A stretch of 21,782 nt of DNA from Nemertoderma westbladi (GCA_032718475.1 JAUCBJ010000942.1:1-21782), one strand, 5' to 3'. Shown: positions 1 to 8,064, counted from the first letter of the stretch. Notes: a model not told the origin generated them from the sequence alone. Program-made: numbers and translations.

Positions 1-130
1 AGCACGAGGTCCAGTTATGAGATACAAATTAAAATTAAGCGACTGTATCACAAAATCAGGTTTTGAGAAATTTACCCACACCACCAATCAATCAAAGAAA
101 GGGGGACAGTACGTGTTCACACCTTTTAAT

Positions 131-152
131 CCCCCCCCCCCCCCCCCCCCCC
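131..152. repeat. Poly-C homopolymer, 22 bases
   Basis: Twenty-two consecutive C residues are followed by A and then more C-rich sequence. It is the first of three such runs within 400 bases. Long C runs can form i-motifs, or G-quadruplexes on the other strand, and they are also error-prone in sequencing, so the exact length is uncertain. Confidence 0.9.
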
Positions 153-333
153 ACCCTTCTCAACCACCAATACATAACCGTGACATCTACCACCCACGGA
201 AGGGTAGAACGAACTTATTTCCAATCGCACGTTAAATATGCAAAGCCAGGTGGTGTATATGAATATAATCAACGCCGTACTCGTCTTAATTATTATAAGC
301 GTCGTTCAATCGTTGCGCTCGTCCAGAGTAAGT

Positions 334-358
334 CCCCCCCCCCCCCCCCCCCCCCCCC
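334..358. repeat. Poly-C homopolymer, 25 bases
   Basis: Twenty-five consecutive C residues lie between AGAGTAAGT and TATCAGAAAG. The flanks do not resemble those of the other runs, so the runs are not copies of one longer repeat. Confidence 0.9.
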
Positions 359-503
359 TATCAGAAAGATTTACTCAACAAAAAATAGTGTAAATAAATA
401 AACAACTACAAGGATAAGAGGTCATGTGTAGGAAAGCTAATCAGACGATACCTTTACTAATATATTGAGCTGCATTGATCTATACATAGTAATGTTGGGT
501 GAT

Positions 504-525
504 GGGGGGGGGGGGGGGGGGGGGG
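504..525. repeat. Poly-G homopolymer, 22 bases
   Basis: Twenty-two consecutive G residues are followed by a G-rich tail reading TGAGGGGTAGGGGGTGTC, giving several extra G tracts to about 549. This is a G-quadruplex candidate on the plus strand and has the opposite orientation to the two upstream poly-C runs. Confidence 0.9.
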
Positions 526-784
526 TGAGGGGTAGGGGGTGTCTGGGTGGGTTGTTAGTATTAGGGTGCACAATATCGACGCACGCGCAGGAATGTGTTG
601 ATGTTTAATAGCACCGCATTCCCGCGTTAGAAAGCATCCCCAATTGGAATAAATAAATAAATTAAACGCGTTTCGTTATGTTCCTCGACTTATATTATTC
701 TCTCCACGGACGAGTTATTAGCTGCTAGACAGGTAGACCTAGTCCCCCACAACAACGGTCATACCTTCAATCAATCAATCAATT

Positions 785-800
785 GAGCTCATATGAGCTC
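785..800. repeat. Perfect 16-bp palindrome GAGCTCATATGAGCTC
   Basis: The sequence equals its own reverse complement over 16 bases. The symmetry stops immediately outside. It directly follows the TCAATCAATCAATCAATT microsatellite. No known function is assigned. Confidence 0.8.
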
Positions 801-900
801 GTATATTAGTTTTATTTATAAATTGAAATCTCACGAATTAATAGGCCTATTAGCTGATTAGTGAACTATCATATGTTAGACCATATATATATATTATATA

Positions 901-2220
901 TTGGACCTTATCAAAATAGCGGTTGTACTGGGGCGGTATATGTTGTTCTCTAACCCACTGCAAGCGCATTTGAGGGGCCGGTATGTTTTAATAACTTCTG
1001 GTACAACGGGATGCAGTATTACAGCGCCAAGTAGATTTAATCTGATCAGAATATTCCGGACGCTAAGTTCATGTCATTCCCGATAAGTCGGGACTTTACA
1101 AAACTCGTGGATAAAACCGCGTGTAGCAGAGAGCAGATAAATTGGGTTGAATTGCAAAACAGAATAATATGGAACTGTAAGTGGAACTGCGGCGATTTGG
1201 GTTTTTTTGTTATGGTGAATAGTCAGCCTGTCCGCGATATGTTCAGCTGCCCTTTTTAATGGGTTGCAGGTACAAATGAAATACACATTGCAGTTACTAA
1301 AATAAAAGTGGCGCATATTATTGTACATTTACAACAACAATTATATAAATGCAATATGCCTGATCCCTATTAATGTACTTTGTACCGCCAATTCTGTAAT
1401 TCAATAACGCAAAGCCGCGTTTACTGTACAGCAGCACGTAATATATTTGATACTTATTATACTAACTAAACTAACAAACCGCAAGGCCTACTTACCGAAA
1501 TAAATTAACTTTCAGTTAAATACAATATACTTGTTTGCTCTGTAAAAATTTTAATTAAAAACAATCCTGCCATTTAATATACCTAATTAGCATGGTTGCG
1601 TAAGCAGTATGAATTGGAATGAAATTGTGAAATAATTTATTTAAACTATTATGTACATTTAGATTAAATAATAATACAGTAAGTTGGCCTACAGAAATAA
1701 ACATTGATATTCGGAACAGTAAAACAATTATTTATTTCATTCATTCAACTAACCAGAGAGACTCATAGCTCCAGTGAATATTAACATCCCGACGTTACTT
1801 TAGTAATAATATTAATGTCATTGAACCCGATACACACACACCTCCAATCAGCCAGTTCAATGGAGAGTGAGTGAATGGATGGCTACTAGCAGCAGCAGCA
1901 GTCTGCCTCTTACAAGCAAGGCTGACTGAATACCTCAAGTGTTGCTGGGAATCAAGCCAACTTGGATGTTAACCAATAAATGAGCAGTATTTAATGAGAA
2001 TACATTTTTTATGCCGGTTTAATTACTTTAGATCAATTAAAGACACGATTATTAAAGCAAATCACTTGAACTAATTAAAAACTATAATAGAATGGAGTAT
2101 GCGGATTACATCTGTATATTTTTTAAGTATAATTATTGAAGTCTTATACTGTAAAACAATTAATTTCCTTTAAAAGGCAGGTTGAAAATGGTGTTTTTAC
2201 CGTAATCAACTTAATTAACT
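901..2220. other. AT-rich non-coding DNA, no gene seen
   Basis: Short open frames exist (901-1086 plus, 1071-1259 plus, 1074-1328 minus), but they overlap one another on both strands and have no recognisable motif. A short CAG-type run (four AGC repeats, 1888-1901) lies in a 16-codon frame starting at 1879 that ends in TGA; nothing supports it as an exon. The remainder is AT-rich with many TTAATTAA-like blocks. No RNA gene was recognised. Confidence 0.5.
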
Positions 2221-2460
2221 AATTAACTGCTATTATCTTAGCTTCTCGAAGGCCACACGGAAATTCTACTTGGAAAATTTCTAAACTTTTGCCATACAAC
2301 ATGTGTACCAAGTTTGGATAGATTTCATCAAAGATTGGCCGAGTTATTAACGTTTAAAATTGAACACGACAGAACGACAGAACGACAGAACGACAGGTTG
2401 ATTAATGGTACCACTACGCTAAGGCTCACTCACTTCGTGGCTCGCCCCACAGGTAGATGA
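2221..2460. repeat. Probable fragment of a dispersed repeat
   Basis: This block is more GC-balanced than its surroundings. It reads ACCAAGTTTGGATAG, then ATTGGCCGAG, then a tandem octamer (CGACAGAA), then CTCACTTCGTGGCTCGCC. The layout of a unique stretch, short direct repeats and a short GC-rich tail resembles 3' ends of dispersed repeats common in marine invertebrate genomes. No open reading frame, terminal repeat or target-site duplication could be identified, so the family and exact ends are unknown. Confidence 0.35.
2367..2396. repeat. Octamer tandem repeat (CGACAGAA), 3.75 copies
   Basis: Three full copies of CGACAGAA are followed by CGACAG, with no mismatch. It sits inside the candidate dispersed repeat and may be that element's variable-length segment. 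Confidence 0.85.
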
Positions 2461-2932
2461 TATAATACATAATTTATAAGTAAGACCTCATTAAATTTCA
2501 ATTTATTAAAGAAATTAATACTGATAAATAAATAATTTTTTTATTAATTAACTTAATTACCGTACCTATTGTATCATACATAATAATATTTTACCAGATT
2601 AATTATTAGATTTAAAATTATATCTAGAAATGTTTGTGGTACAATGGTGCAACATACATACTACGGTACATACTATGAAACTGAAAGTTATATCGCTGAC
2701 AGTCCCTAAACTTAGGCTACAGTACCGGTATGTATTTATTATGTAAGCTAAGCTAAGAGGTATAGGCCTATAGCAGCTGTACTGCAGCAGACTGTCAGAC
2801 CTTTGCACTTTGCGGGCTTACTGCATAGCTACGGCTTGCTCGCTTATTATTATTATTATATGCTTAACTGTTAACTAACTACATAATTAAGGCCTAACTA
2901 CTGTACCGTACCGGTATTTGCATTAAATGAAC
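2461..2932. other. AT-rich non-coding DNA
   Basis: No gene is supported. It contains a TTA/TAT trinucleotide run near 2846-2860 and two occurrences of the palindrome TACCGGTA (near 2723 and 2909) in similar contexts. The minus-strand open frame at 2599-2808 has no recognisable motif. Confidence 0.5.
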
Positions 2933-3208
2933 GGGATCCGCTCTTTTCAAATTTGTAAACAGCGGACACCATAAGAGACATGTAAAGGATATTTAATAAT
3001 GTCTATGGGATGCGCTGCCTTAATGGTTTGCTATGGGATCCGCGTTTTACAAATTTGTATAATGCGGATACCATAGACTATTATTGGATCCGCGGATCCG
3101 TGGTTTCTAGGATCCGCGGATCCTACTGGGATCCGTCATTGCTTCTATGGTATCCGCAACAGGATCCGCGGATTTTGCTGGGATCCTCGTTTTACAAGGG
3201 TACTTAAA
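2933..3208. repeat. Cluster of GGATCC-centred palindromes
   Basis: At least six copies of a GGATCCGC-type core occur in about 275 bases, in both orientations. GGATCCGCGGATCC is perfect at 3086-3099 and at 3110-3123, and a partial copy GGATCCGCGGAT lies at 3162-3173. Two longer foldbacks, near 2933-2973 and at 3031-3076, share the same ends (GGATCCGC ... GCGGA.ACC) and the same CAAATTTG centre. The pattern suggests repeated copying of a small hairpin element, perhaps MITE-like. No transposase is present. Confidence 0.7.
3031..3076. repeat. 46-bp near-perfect palindrome
   Basis: Two 23-base arms meet at the centre of TACAAATTTGTA with no spacer. By eye, 20 of 23 positions pair, with mismatches at arm positions 7, 14 and 17. 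The outer end reads CTATGG on the left and CCATAG on the right. A related, more diverged copy lies at about 2933-2973. As DNA it could extrude a cruciform; as RNA it would fold into a single hairpin. Confidence 0.85.
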
Positions 3209-3333
3209 TTTGGTTTGGAAATAGCTGATGCATGATGGTTCGAAAGTTGCATGGTTTTCAATCTGGCTAGGACCCATTTTATTATATTGAATAAATACAC
3301 CATATTCATAACATTTTCTTTATGTTCCAATAT

Positions 3334-3488
3334 ACGTTTCACCGCCCATATTTCAGCTTATTCCTCAATGAAATTCATACTTTATTACATATTTGAAATC
3401 TCGGCAACGTCACCGTTGCATCGGTTGACGGTATCAAATCAACGAATCACAATGAAGTTGAGGAATAACTGCGGTGTAACCGATGCAA
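3334..3488. repeat. Imperfect inverted-repeat element
   Basis: TTATTCCTCAA at 3358-3368 is exactly inverted as TTGAGGAATAA at 3458-3468. The outer flanks also match: CGTTTCACCG at 3336-3345 corresponds to CGGTGTAACCG at 3472-3482, with an indel of about 10 bases between. A second exact pair is TTGCATCGGTT (3416-3426) and AACCGATGCAA (3478-3488). The pairs interleave rather than nest. This looks like a small non-autonomous inverted-repeat element. A 92-codon open frame crosses it, but I see no reason to think it is coding. Confidence 0.5.
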
Positions 3489-3641
3489 TATCGACGGAGG
3501 CATATTTTTCATCGCTTGTAGCTTTTTAATTTAGGCAAAATTAAAAATTCTGACTCGAGGACGTCACTAAGGAGGTCAAACAATGTGTTTAAAATAAATT
3601 TCATACAAATTACATCTCATTAGGATTTGTAGAAAATAGAA

Positions 3642-3654
3642 GGGGGGGGGGGGG
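3642..3654. repeat. Poly-G homopolymer, 13 bases
   Basis: Thirteen G residues lie between AATAGAA and TCCAAG. It is shorter than the other C/G runs in the window. Confidence 0.85.
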
Positions 3655-3930
3655 TCCAAGTCACTAAATTACACTATATTCCCTGAGACAGTGTTCAGTA
3701 TAAATGTAATATATTTTATTATAATATTGATTTTGACACGACGGAGTTATGTTTGTTTGTATGTTTGTACTCTTACAGTGTTTCTAGCGTATCTTTTATG
3801 TTATTATAAGCGTCAGTGTTGTTTGATTTAAATCACTTGAAAAAAATATATCCATTTTTTTTTAATTTTTTTTTATTAAAAAAAAACATGATTTTTATTA
3901 ACCATTTTAAGTGAATCTCACGGTTTTTTT

Positions 3931-3980
3931 AAGTTTATCTTTAGTTTTATAAGTTTATCTTTAGTTTTATAAGTTTATCT
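3931..3980. repeat. 20-bp tandem repeat, 2.5 copies
   Basis: The unit begins AAGTTTATCT and continues TTAGTTTTAT. Two complete copies and the first half of a third follow each other without mismatch. Confidence 0.85.
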
Positions 3981-4370
3981 TATATGGTGTTATAAGTGGT
4001 TCGTTCTGCTATGGTGATATTGGCGTATCTGTGTTGGTGCTGATGTATTACCTCCTTTGTTACACACCGTATCTACTGAACTAAGAGCCTTGGCGTTTAA
4101 GTTAATAATTGGATGTCAGGGGAACGATTATTCGAGTAAATTCGGTTGTTCAAGTCAGGGTATACTAATTCGGGTAAATATGGTATGTAGAATTTTTATA
4201 ATGTTCACATTGTGGGGCCTTCGTGTAGAACGAGGGTGTTTATGTGAAACTGAATGAAAATCTATTGGACATAGCCAATGGAAGCTGCAAAATTTATTGA
4301 CAATAATTTATTGTTATTAACATTTAAGACAGGTCTCTGAAAAGTTATTATTTATTGACGATAGGATATT

Positions 4371-4402
4371 TAGCGTCACCTAGCGGTGGACCATGAAATT
4401 GC
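4371..4402 (+). repeat. Short repeat, copy 1
   Basis: The core reads CACCTAGCGGTGGACCAT followed by GAAATTGC. It aligns to the copy at 4533-4564 with a few substitutions and one small indel. The sequence AATTTAATTGAA, found downstream at 4422-4433, also recurs at 4471-4482. It is probably a piece of a dispersed repeat; the CCTAG/CTAGAGG-type centre is partly self-complementary. Confidence 0.55.
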
Positions 4403-4532
4403 TCGACGCCAGAAACTGTCCAATTTAATTGAACATTTATTATATAGGAAGGGATCTAGGGGTTGCTATCAATTTAATTGAAAACATTCCATAGGTGATT
4501 CTGTGTAAATATTGTCAACATGTATGGAAGTT

Positions 4533-4564
4533 AAGCGCCTCCTAGAGGCGGACCATCAAATTGC
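4533..4564 (+). repeat. Short repeat, copy 2
   Basis: The core reads CCTCCTAGAGGCGGACCATC followed by AAATTGC. It matches the copy 162 bases upstream over most of its length. CGCCTCCTAGAGGCG is nearly palindromic. Ends and family are unknown. Confidence 0.55.
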
Positions 4565-4996
4565 AGGCCACCAAAATTATTTAAACGTTCTCTCTACTAC
4601 ATGCTCGTCCCACATCTGCTGGGTTATTATTCATTGTTGATGTTACTTCTCTGATATTATTTATTGATGTATCTCCTACGGTGTTCATGGGCTCGAGCTA
4701 CAATTAGCAGACAATGCTGATCTCGAATATGCAGTATGCACTCATGTCGGTTTACATGTCTCTATAGAGCAGATAGTGGGGGAAACTGAACGCAATAAAA
4801 ATAATCCCTCTCCAGGGGAACTTCGACGCAAAAAACAGCTGATTACTCTCAGAAATAAAACTGTAACATGTTATATTGTGTTTAGTATATTGTTTTAGTT
4901 AAAATAACGTGCCACAGTAACCTGCTCCTTTCCCTAAATTTAGAATTTAACATTGAGGCGGGATATTAATTCGCAAATATGAGATTTGCGTCCAGA
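4565..4996. other. Non-coding DNA, no feature recognised
   Basis: The composition is mixed and AT-rich. I see no open frame worth calling, no clear splice-site pair and no internal repeat beyond very short ones. Confidence 0.5.
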
Positions 4997-5021
4997 CCCC
5001 CCCCCCCCCCCCCCCCCCCCC
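4997..5021. repeat. Poly-C homopolymer, 25 bases
   Basis: Twenty-five consecutive C residues follow GCGTCCAGA. The length matches the run at 334-358. It is an i-motif/G-quadruplex candidate, and its length may be inaccurate. Confidence 0.9.
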
Positions 5022-6450
5022 TTATCCTATAAAGAGTTCAAACAAAATATTATATAATAGAGTTGGGCTGCACCGCCAAGCAAAATGGTAAAAAAGATGA
5101 AGGATCAACCTACGGATGCCCACAACTGTCAAAGATATAACATTAATAAAACTTAGACAGAATTAAGTACATTTTATAGAAAGCCTGTATTTTCTAAATT
5201 CCGGGGGGCATTTTGCCCTGAGGCCATTTTGACCTATGACACATCGTTAGTGAGGAATGTTTCTCAAGTCCATTCTCCCATAGATACCCCTTAGGCCTTA
5301 ACAATGTACTTTGTAACTGATATTTATTCCAGATAACATAATATATTCTAGAATTCCATAATCAAAGTTATACCATAAAACGGTAATCTGTTAGTCAAGG
5401 TAACAGGATTCAATTTTCGGGTTAAGATTCATTATTAACTTACTTTACTCGTCTGGAGCCGTAAGGTTCACATTACTTCTTTATTGGAGTTTCAGTATTT
5501 CTCTATTGCAGTTTTAATGTGATGGGAGGGCTAAGTATTTTAAAATTTACAATAAATCAATAAATTGATATGAATTATGAAAAAACATTCCAACATAACA
5601 TATTAATTGAACTGAATAGAGACACATAAAGAAGTGGGCCTATACATTCTTCTCGAGGCGAGTAAATGGTGTGGATTTTCATCAGAACGTCGCCCGTTAC
5701 TTTTGGATACAACATTTTCAATGTGATGTTCAATGTGTGTTTTGACAAAGCCGGCTAGTTTGAATTAAGTTGTGGTCTTGTTTTTTTTTTCGAAATAGTT
5801 TCAGAATTTTTTTGCTATGGTGCTGAGAAAAATATTCACAAGCCACACATTTGGCCATCTTTGGAGATAATAATATTATAATATTATGCTTGCATCATGT
5901 CGTGGTTGTACTCTCGTTGCTTCTTACTTGATTATTCTAGATTACTTCACACATTCGTGTTATCATGGTGGTTTAAGATGTGGATACAATCTAAGTAACA
6001 TTGAATATATTTACTGGGACTGGGCAGTGGAGACCGCAGGGAGATTAGCTGGTTATTGATATTCTTGTGACTTTCTTTCTTATATTTCAAGCTCCTATAA
6101 CAACTATGATTCTGCGAAGTTATGGTAGTTTGCATTGGGGACTATCAGTAAGGACGAATCATTGCACTTTCCTCTTAATCAAATTTTTTTATTCGTTCAA
6201 CACAAATTGTCATCGATTTTTTCCTTATGCAACCGTCCACGATTTGATGAATTAATGGCTAGAGGTCAACATTTTTCGTTCCTTACGGATCTAACCTCTT
6301 AACCCCAACTACATTTGTGATTTCTAACTATGCCGTATGATGCTTTTCCTAAGTTTGAGTTACAATAATCACCCCTTCTTTTACTTAAATTTACTCCAAT
6401 TTCACAAAATTTAATTTTGAATCAATTCATTCTTATTTCCAAAATTTCTA
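5022..6450 (+). other. AT-rich DNA upstream of the YTHDC1-like exon, probably intron or promoter
   Basis: No coding exon is recognised. The right end (about 6290-6450) becomes T/C-rich and leads into good 3' splice sites, so at least this part is likely intronic. GGGGCATTTTGCCC near 5206-5218 is followed by a related GAGGCCATTTTGACC, a short diverged direct repeat. An AT palindromic stretch lies near 5868-5888. A 5' leader exon for the downstream gene could be here or outside the window; I cannot place its donor. Confidence 0.45.
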
Positions 6451-6492
6451 CCTCCGTCTTTCTATTGCAGGTTAGTATTTCCCTCCCATCAG
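6451..6492 (+). promoter_or_regulatory. Tandem 3' splice sites before the YTHDC1-like start codon
   Basis: CCTCCGTCTTTCTATTGCAG ends at 6470 and is a strong metazoan 3' splice site with a polypyrimidine tract. A second acceptor, TATTTCCCTCCCATCAG, ends at 6492, 22 bases later. Both lie upstream of the ATG at 6507, so the choice changes only the 5' leader. The first AG is directly followed by GTTAGT, which resembles a 5' splice site, so it could also act as a recursive splice site. This supports a 5' UTR intron. Use of either site needs RNA data. Confidence 0.65.
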
Positions 6493-6506
6493 TGGCTGGC
6501 TGAGCA

Positions 6507-7976
6507 ATGGGCGAAGAGATTGATATGAGCACCGCGATAATAGTAACGGCCGTGGAACCCGATGACGTCATTGATTCCCATGTTAAGAACGTCGAAGAGA
6601 GATCGAGAAACGCCGAGGGGTCGCATCGTACCATTCCGGGTCCGGTATCCGACGACTACAATCGGAAACGGAGGCGCGACATCAGTCCCATCGTGTTCGA
6701 TAAACGATCGGTGAGCTCCAAGGGTTCCTCTCGAGGTCGTTCCAGCTCTTCCGGTTCCTCATCCTCCAGTTCAACATCTTCGAGTTCCAACTCGGGATCC
6801 GGGGGTCGCCATGGGGACCGTCGACGCGCGGACGCCCCCCAGCGTGTCGGAACGGAAGGTCGTCGTCGCCGGCGGTCCCCCCGTGGTGACGAGAGGAAGC
6901 GATCGGAGCGTTCCCCCCGCGCGGAACGCGAGCGGTCTCCGCGTCGCAAACGGAAGTCCCGTTCCCGATCCAAACCCAAGGAGTCGGGGAGACGGGGGCT
7001 CGAGCGGGACGGTGGGGGAAAGCGGGGGGACGGGGGAGGGGCGAAACAGATGGAGGAAAGACATAAGGACAACAGAGAGGCCAGGGAGGCGAGTTTGGAA
7101 CGGCATCGAGAGAAAAATAGAAAATACGTTCGGTATTTAATGAGAGAAGCGAGATTCTTCGTGATAAAAAGTAACAACCACGAGAACGTGGCGTTGGCCA
7201 AGGCGAAAGGGGTTTGGTCAACACCACCTATGAACGAAAAGCGTTTGAACTGGGCCTTCAAAGAGTCGCGCAATGTAATTCTAATATTCTCTGTGAAGGA
7301 GAGCGGAAAGTTTCAGGGCGTAGCGAGATTGGCGAAGTTGTCCAACCGAGATGGGCCTATGGTTCAGTGGGTTCTTCCGCAAGGGTTGACGAACGCGGCT
7401 CTAGGCGGCGTCTTTAAGATCGACTGGCTCAACCGGAAGGATCTGCACTTCGAGAAGACTGCGCATCTATTCAACCCCTGGAACGAGAACAAACCAGTTA
7501 AGATCGGTCGCGACGGACAGGAGATTGAACCCGGATGCGCCAAGGCGCTGTGTGATCTGTTCCCGCCTGACGATCACATATCCGTCGCGGATATCGTGCG
7601 ACGTGTGCGACGCGATCGCGCGATGGAAGGCGATGATATCGATTGTAAGCGTCGTAAAGGCGCGCCCGAGACGCCGCTGGATGGGGGGTCGGTTCGGGAT
7701 CGGCGACCTCCACCGAGACGGGACGACGATAGGTACCACCGAGCCGAGCGCTACCGACCCCCCGAGCGATACGGGTTCCTGCCGCCCCCGCCCCCCATGA
7801 TGATCCCGGCGGGGGGCGGGGTCTACGGGCCTCCCCCGCCCGGCTACCCCCCAATGCCCCCCCGACCCAGCCCCTACTCAGCCCCTATCTACATGGACGC
7901 GTCCGGCCCTGTCCCGGGTTACACTCGCTCAGGTAACGGACGCGACGATACCCGGTACCTTCCTCGACGCAGATAG
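6507..7976 (+). CDS. YTHDC1: YTH domain-containing protein 1 homologue (nuclear m6A reader), single coding exon
   Basis: The 489-residue protein matches the YTHDC1 family, nuclear proteins that bind N6-methyladenosine in RNA and affect splicing, export and chromatin-linked RNA. ISPIVFD at 59-65 is the conserved motif upstream of the YTH domain. Residues 75-100 are Ser-rich and 118-160 are Arg/Ser-rich, as in splicing-associated proteins. The YTH domain spans about 205-370: KSNNHENV at 221-228, cage residues Trp237, Trp288 and Leu299, and KIGRDGQEI at 332-340. The tail (398-489) is Pro/Arg-rich. The start ATG has G at -3 and +4, and an in-frame TGA lies at 6501, so translation begins here unless an internal acceptor is used. 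It is shorter than human YTHDC1 (about 727) and lacks its Glu-rich N-terminal region. The whole coding region lacks introns and is much more GC-rich than its flanks. Family assignment is secure; a retrocopy origin cannot be excluded. Confidence 0.95.
   Translation: MGEEIDMSTAIIVTAVEPDDVIDSHVKNVEERSRNAEGSHRTIPGPVSDDYNRKRRRDISPIVFDKRSVSSKGSSRGRSSSSGSSSSSSTSSSSNSGSGGRHGDRRRADAPQRVGTEGRRRRRSPRGDERKRSERSPRAERERSPRRKRKSRSRSKPKESGRRGLERDGGGKRGDGGGAKQMEERHKDNREAREASLERHREKNRKYVRYLMREARFFVIKSNNHENVALAKAKGVWSTPPMNEKRLNWAFKESRNVILIFSVKESGKFQGVARLAKLSNRDGPMVQWVLPQGLTNAALGGVFKIDWLNRKDLHFEKTAHLFNPWNENKPVKIGRDGQEIEPGCAKALCDLFPPDDHISVADIVRRVRRDRAMEGDDIDCKRRKGAPETPLDGGSVRDRRPPPRRDDDRYHRAERYRPPERYGFLPPPPPMMIPAGGGVYGPPPPGYPPMPPRPSPYSAPIYMDASGPVPGYTRSGNGRDDTRYLPRRR
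6986..7041 (+). other. G-tract cluster within coding sequence, potential G-quadruplex
   Basis: Seven G tracts of 3-6 bases are separated by spacers of 1-7 bases (6986-6989, 6994-6998, 7006-7008, 7014-7018, 7024-7029, 7032-7036, 7038-7041). They encode the Gly/Arg-rich linker at residues 160-178, ahead of the YTH domain. The spacing fits G-quadruplex rules on the sense strand, so the mRNA could fold. The biased linker composition alone may explain the tracts. Confidence 0.5.
7786..7821 (+). other. Perfect 11-bp all-G/C hairpin in the coding sequence
   Basis: CCCCGCCCCCC at 7786-7796 pairs without mismatch with GGGGGGCGGGG at 7811-7821 across a 14-base loop. The arms encode the Pro run and Gly run around residues 427-438. 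In mRNA this would be a very stable stem about 150 bases before the stop codon. Confidence 0.75.
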
Positions 7977-8064
7977 TTCCGTCGTGGAATATTGGCGCAC
8001 ACGAATTACCTGCATTTAATGACGAGTTATTTCTACATCACGTATTCTTTATAACGCAACTTTT

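Larger units (their letters stand above)
1..900. other. Non-coding AT-rich DNA with poly-C/poly-G runs
   Basis: No gene is supported here. The two open frames at the left end (17-235 and 63-401) run straight through poly-C tracts, so their translations are mostly Pro runs and resemble no family I recognise. The stretch holds three long C/G homopolymers (listed separately), a TCAA microsatellite at about 766-783, a perfect palindrome at 785-800 and an AATA-type simple stretch near 648-662. No splice-site pair or conserved peptide was found. Confidence 0.6.
3489..4370. other. AT-rich non-coding DNA with simple repeats
   Basis: No gene is supported. The stretch includes a 13-base poly-G (3642-3654), a TTTG-type run near 3750-3770, a T-rich/A-rich foldback near 3856-3888 and a 20-bp tandem repeat at 3931-3980. 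The 66-codon frame at 4057-4257 has no recognisable motif. Confidence 0.5.

Noticed and set aside
1-12. AGCACGAGGTCC at the first bases resembles a cDNA-library linker (GCACGAGG)
   Set aside because: The following sequence is AT-rich non-coding DNA and not transcript-like, and an 8-base match is weak, so contamination is not supported.
17-401. Overlapping open frames with long Pro runs at the left end
   Set aside because: They exist only because poly-C tracts lack stop codons; no conserved peptide or splice context was seen.
901-1328. Short open frames on both strands as small genes
   Set aside because: They overlap each other, have no motif I recognise and are of the length expected by chance.
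1879-1929. Sixteen-codon frame with a Ser run from an AGC repeat, as an exon or small peptide
   Set aside because: No splice donor, conservation or neighbouring signal supports it; the AGC repeat alone gives the Ser run.
3251-3529. Ninety-two-codon open frame as a gene
   Set aside because: It runs through an inverted-repeat element and its translation has no recognisable domain.
6656-7273. Long antisense open frames opposite the YTHDC1-like gene, and a shifted sense frame at 6811-7140
   Set aside because: They mirror the GC-rich Ser/Arg-rich coding sequence; their Arg/Pro-rich translations are typical shadows of such regions.
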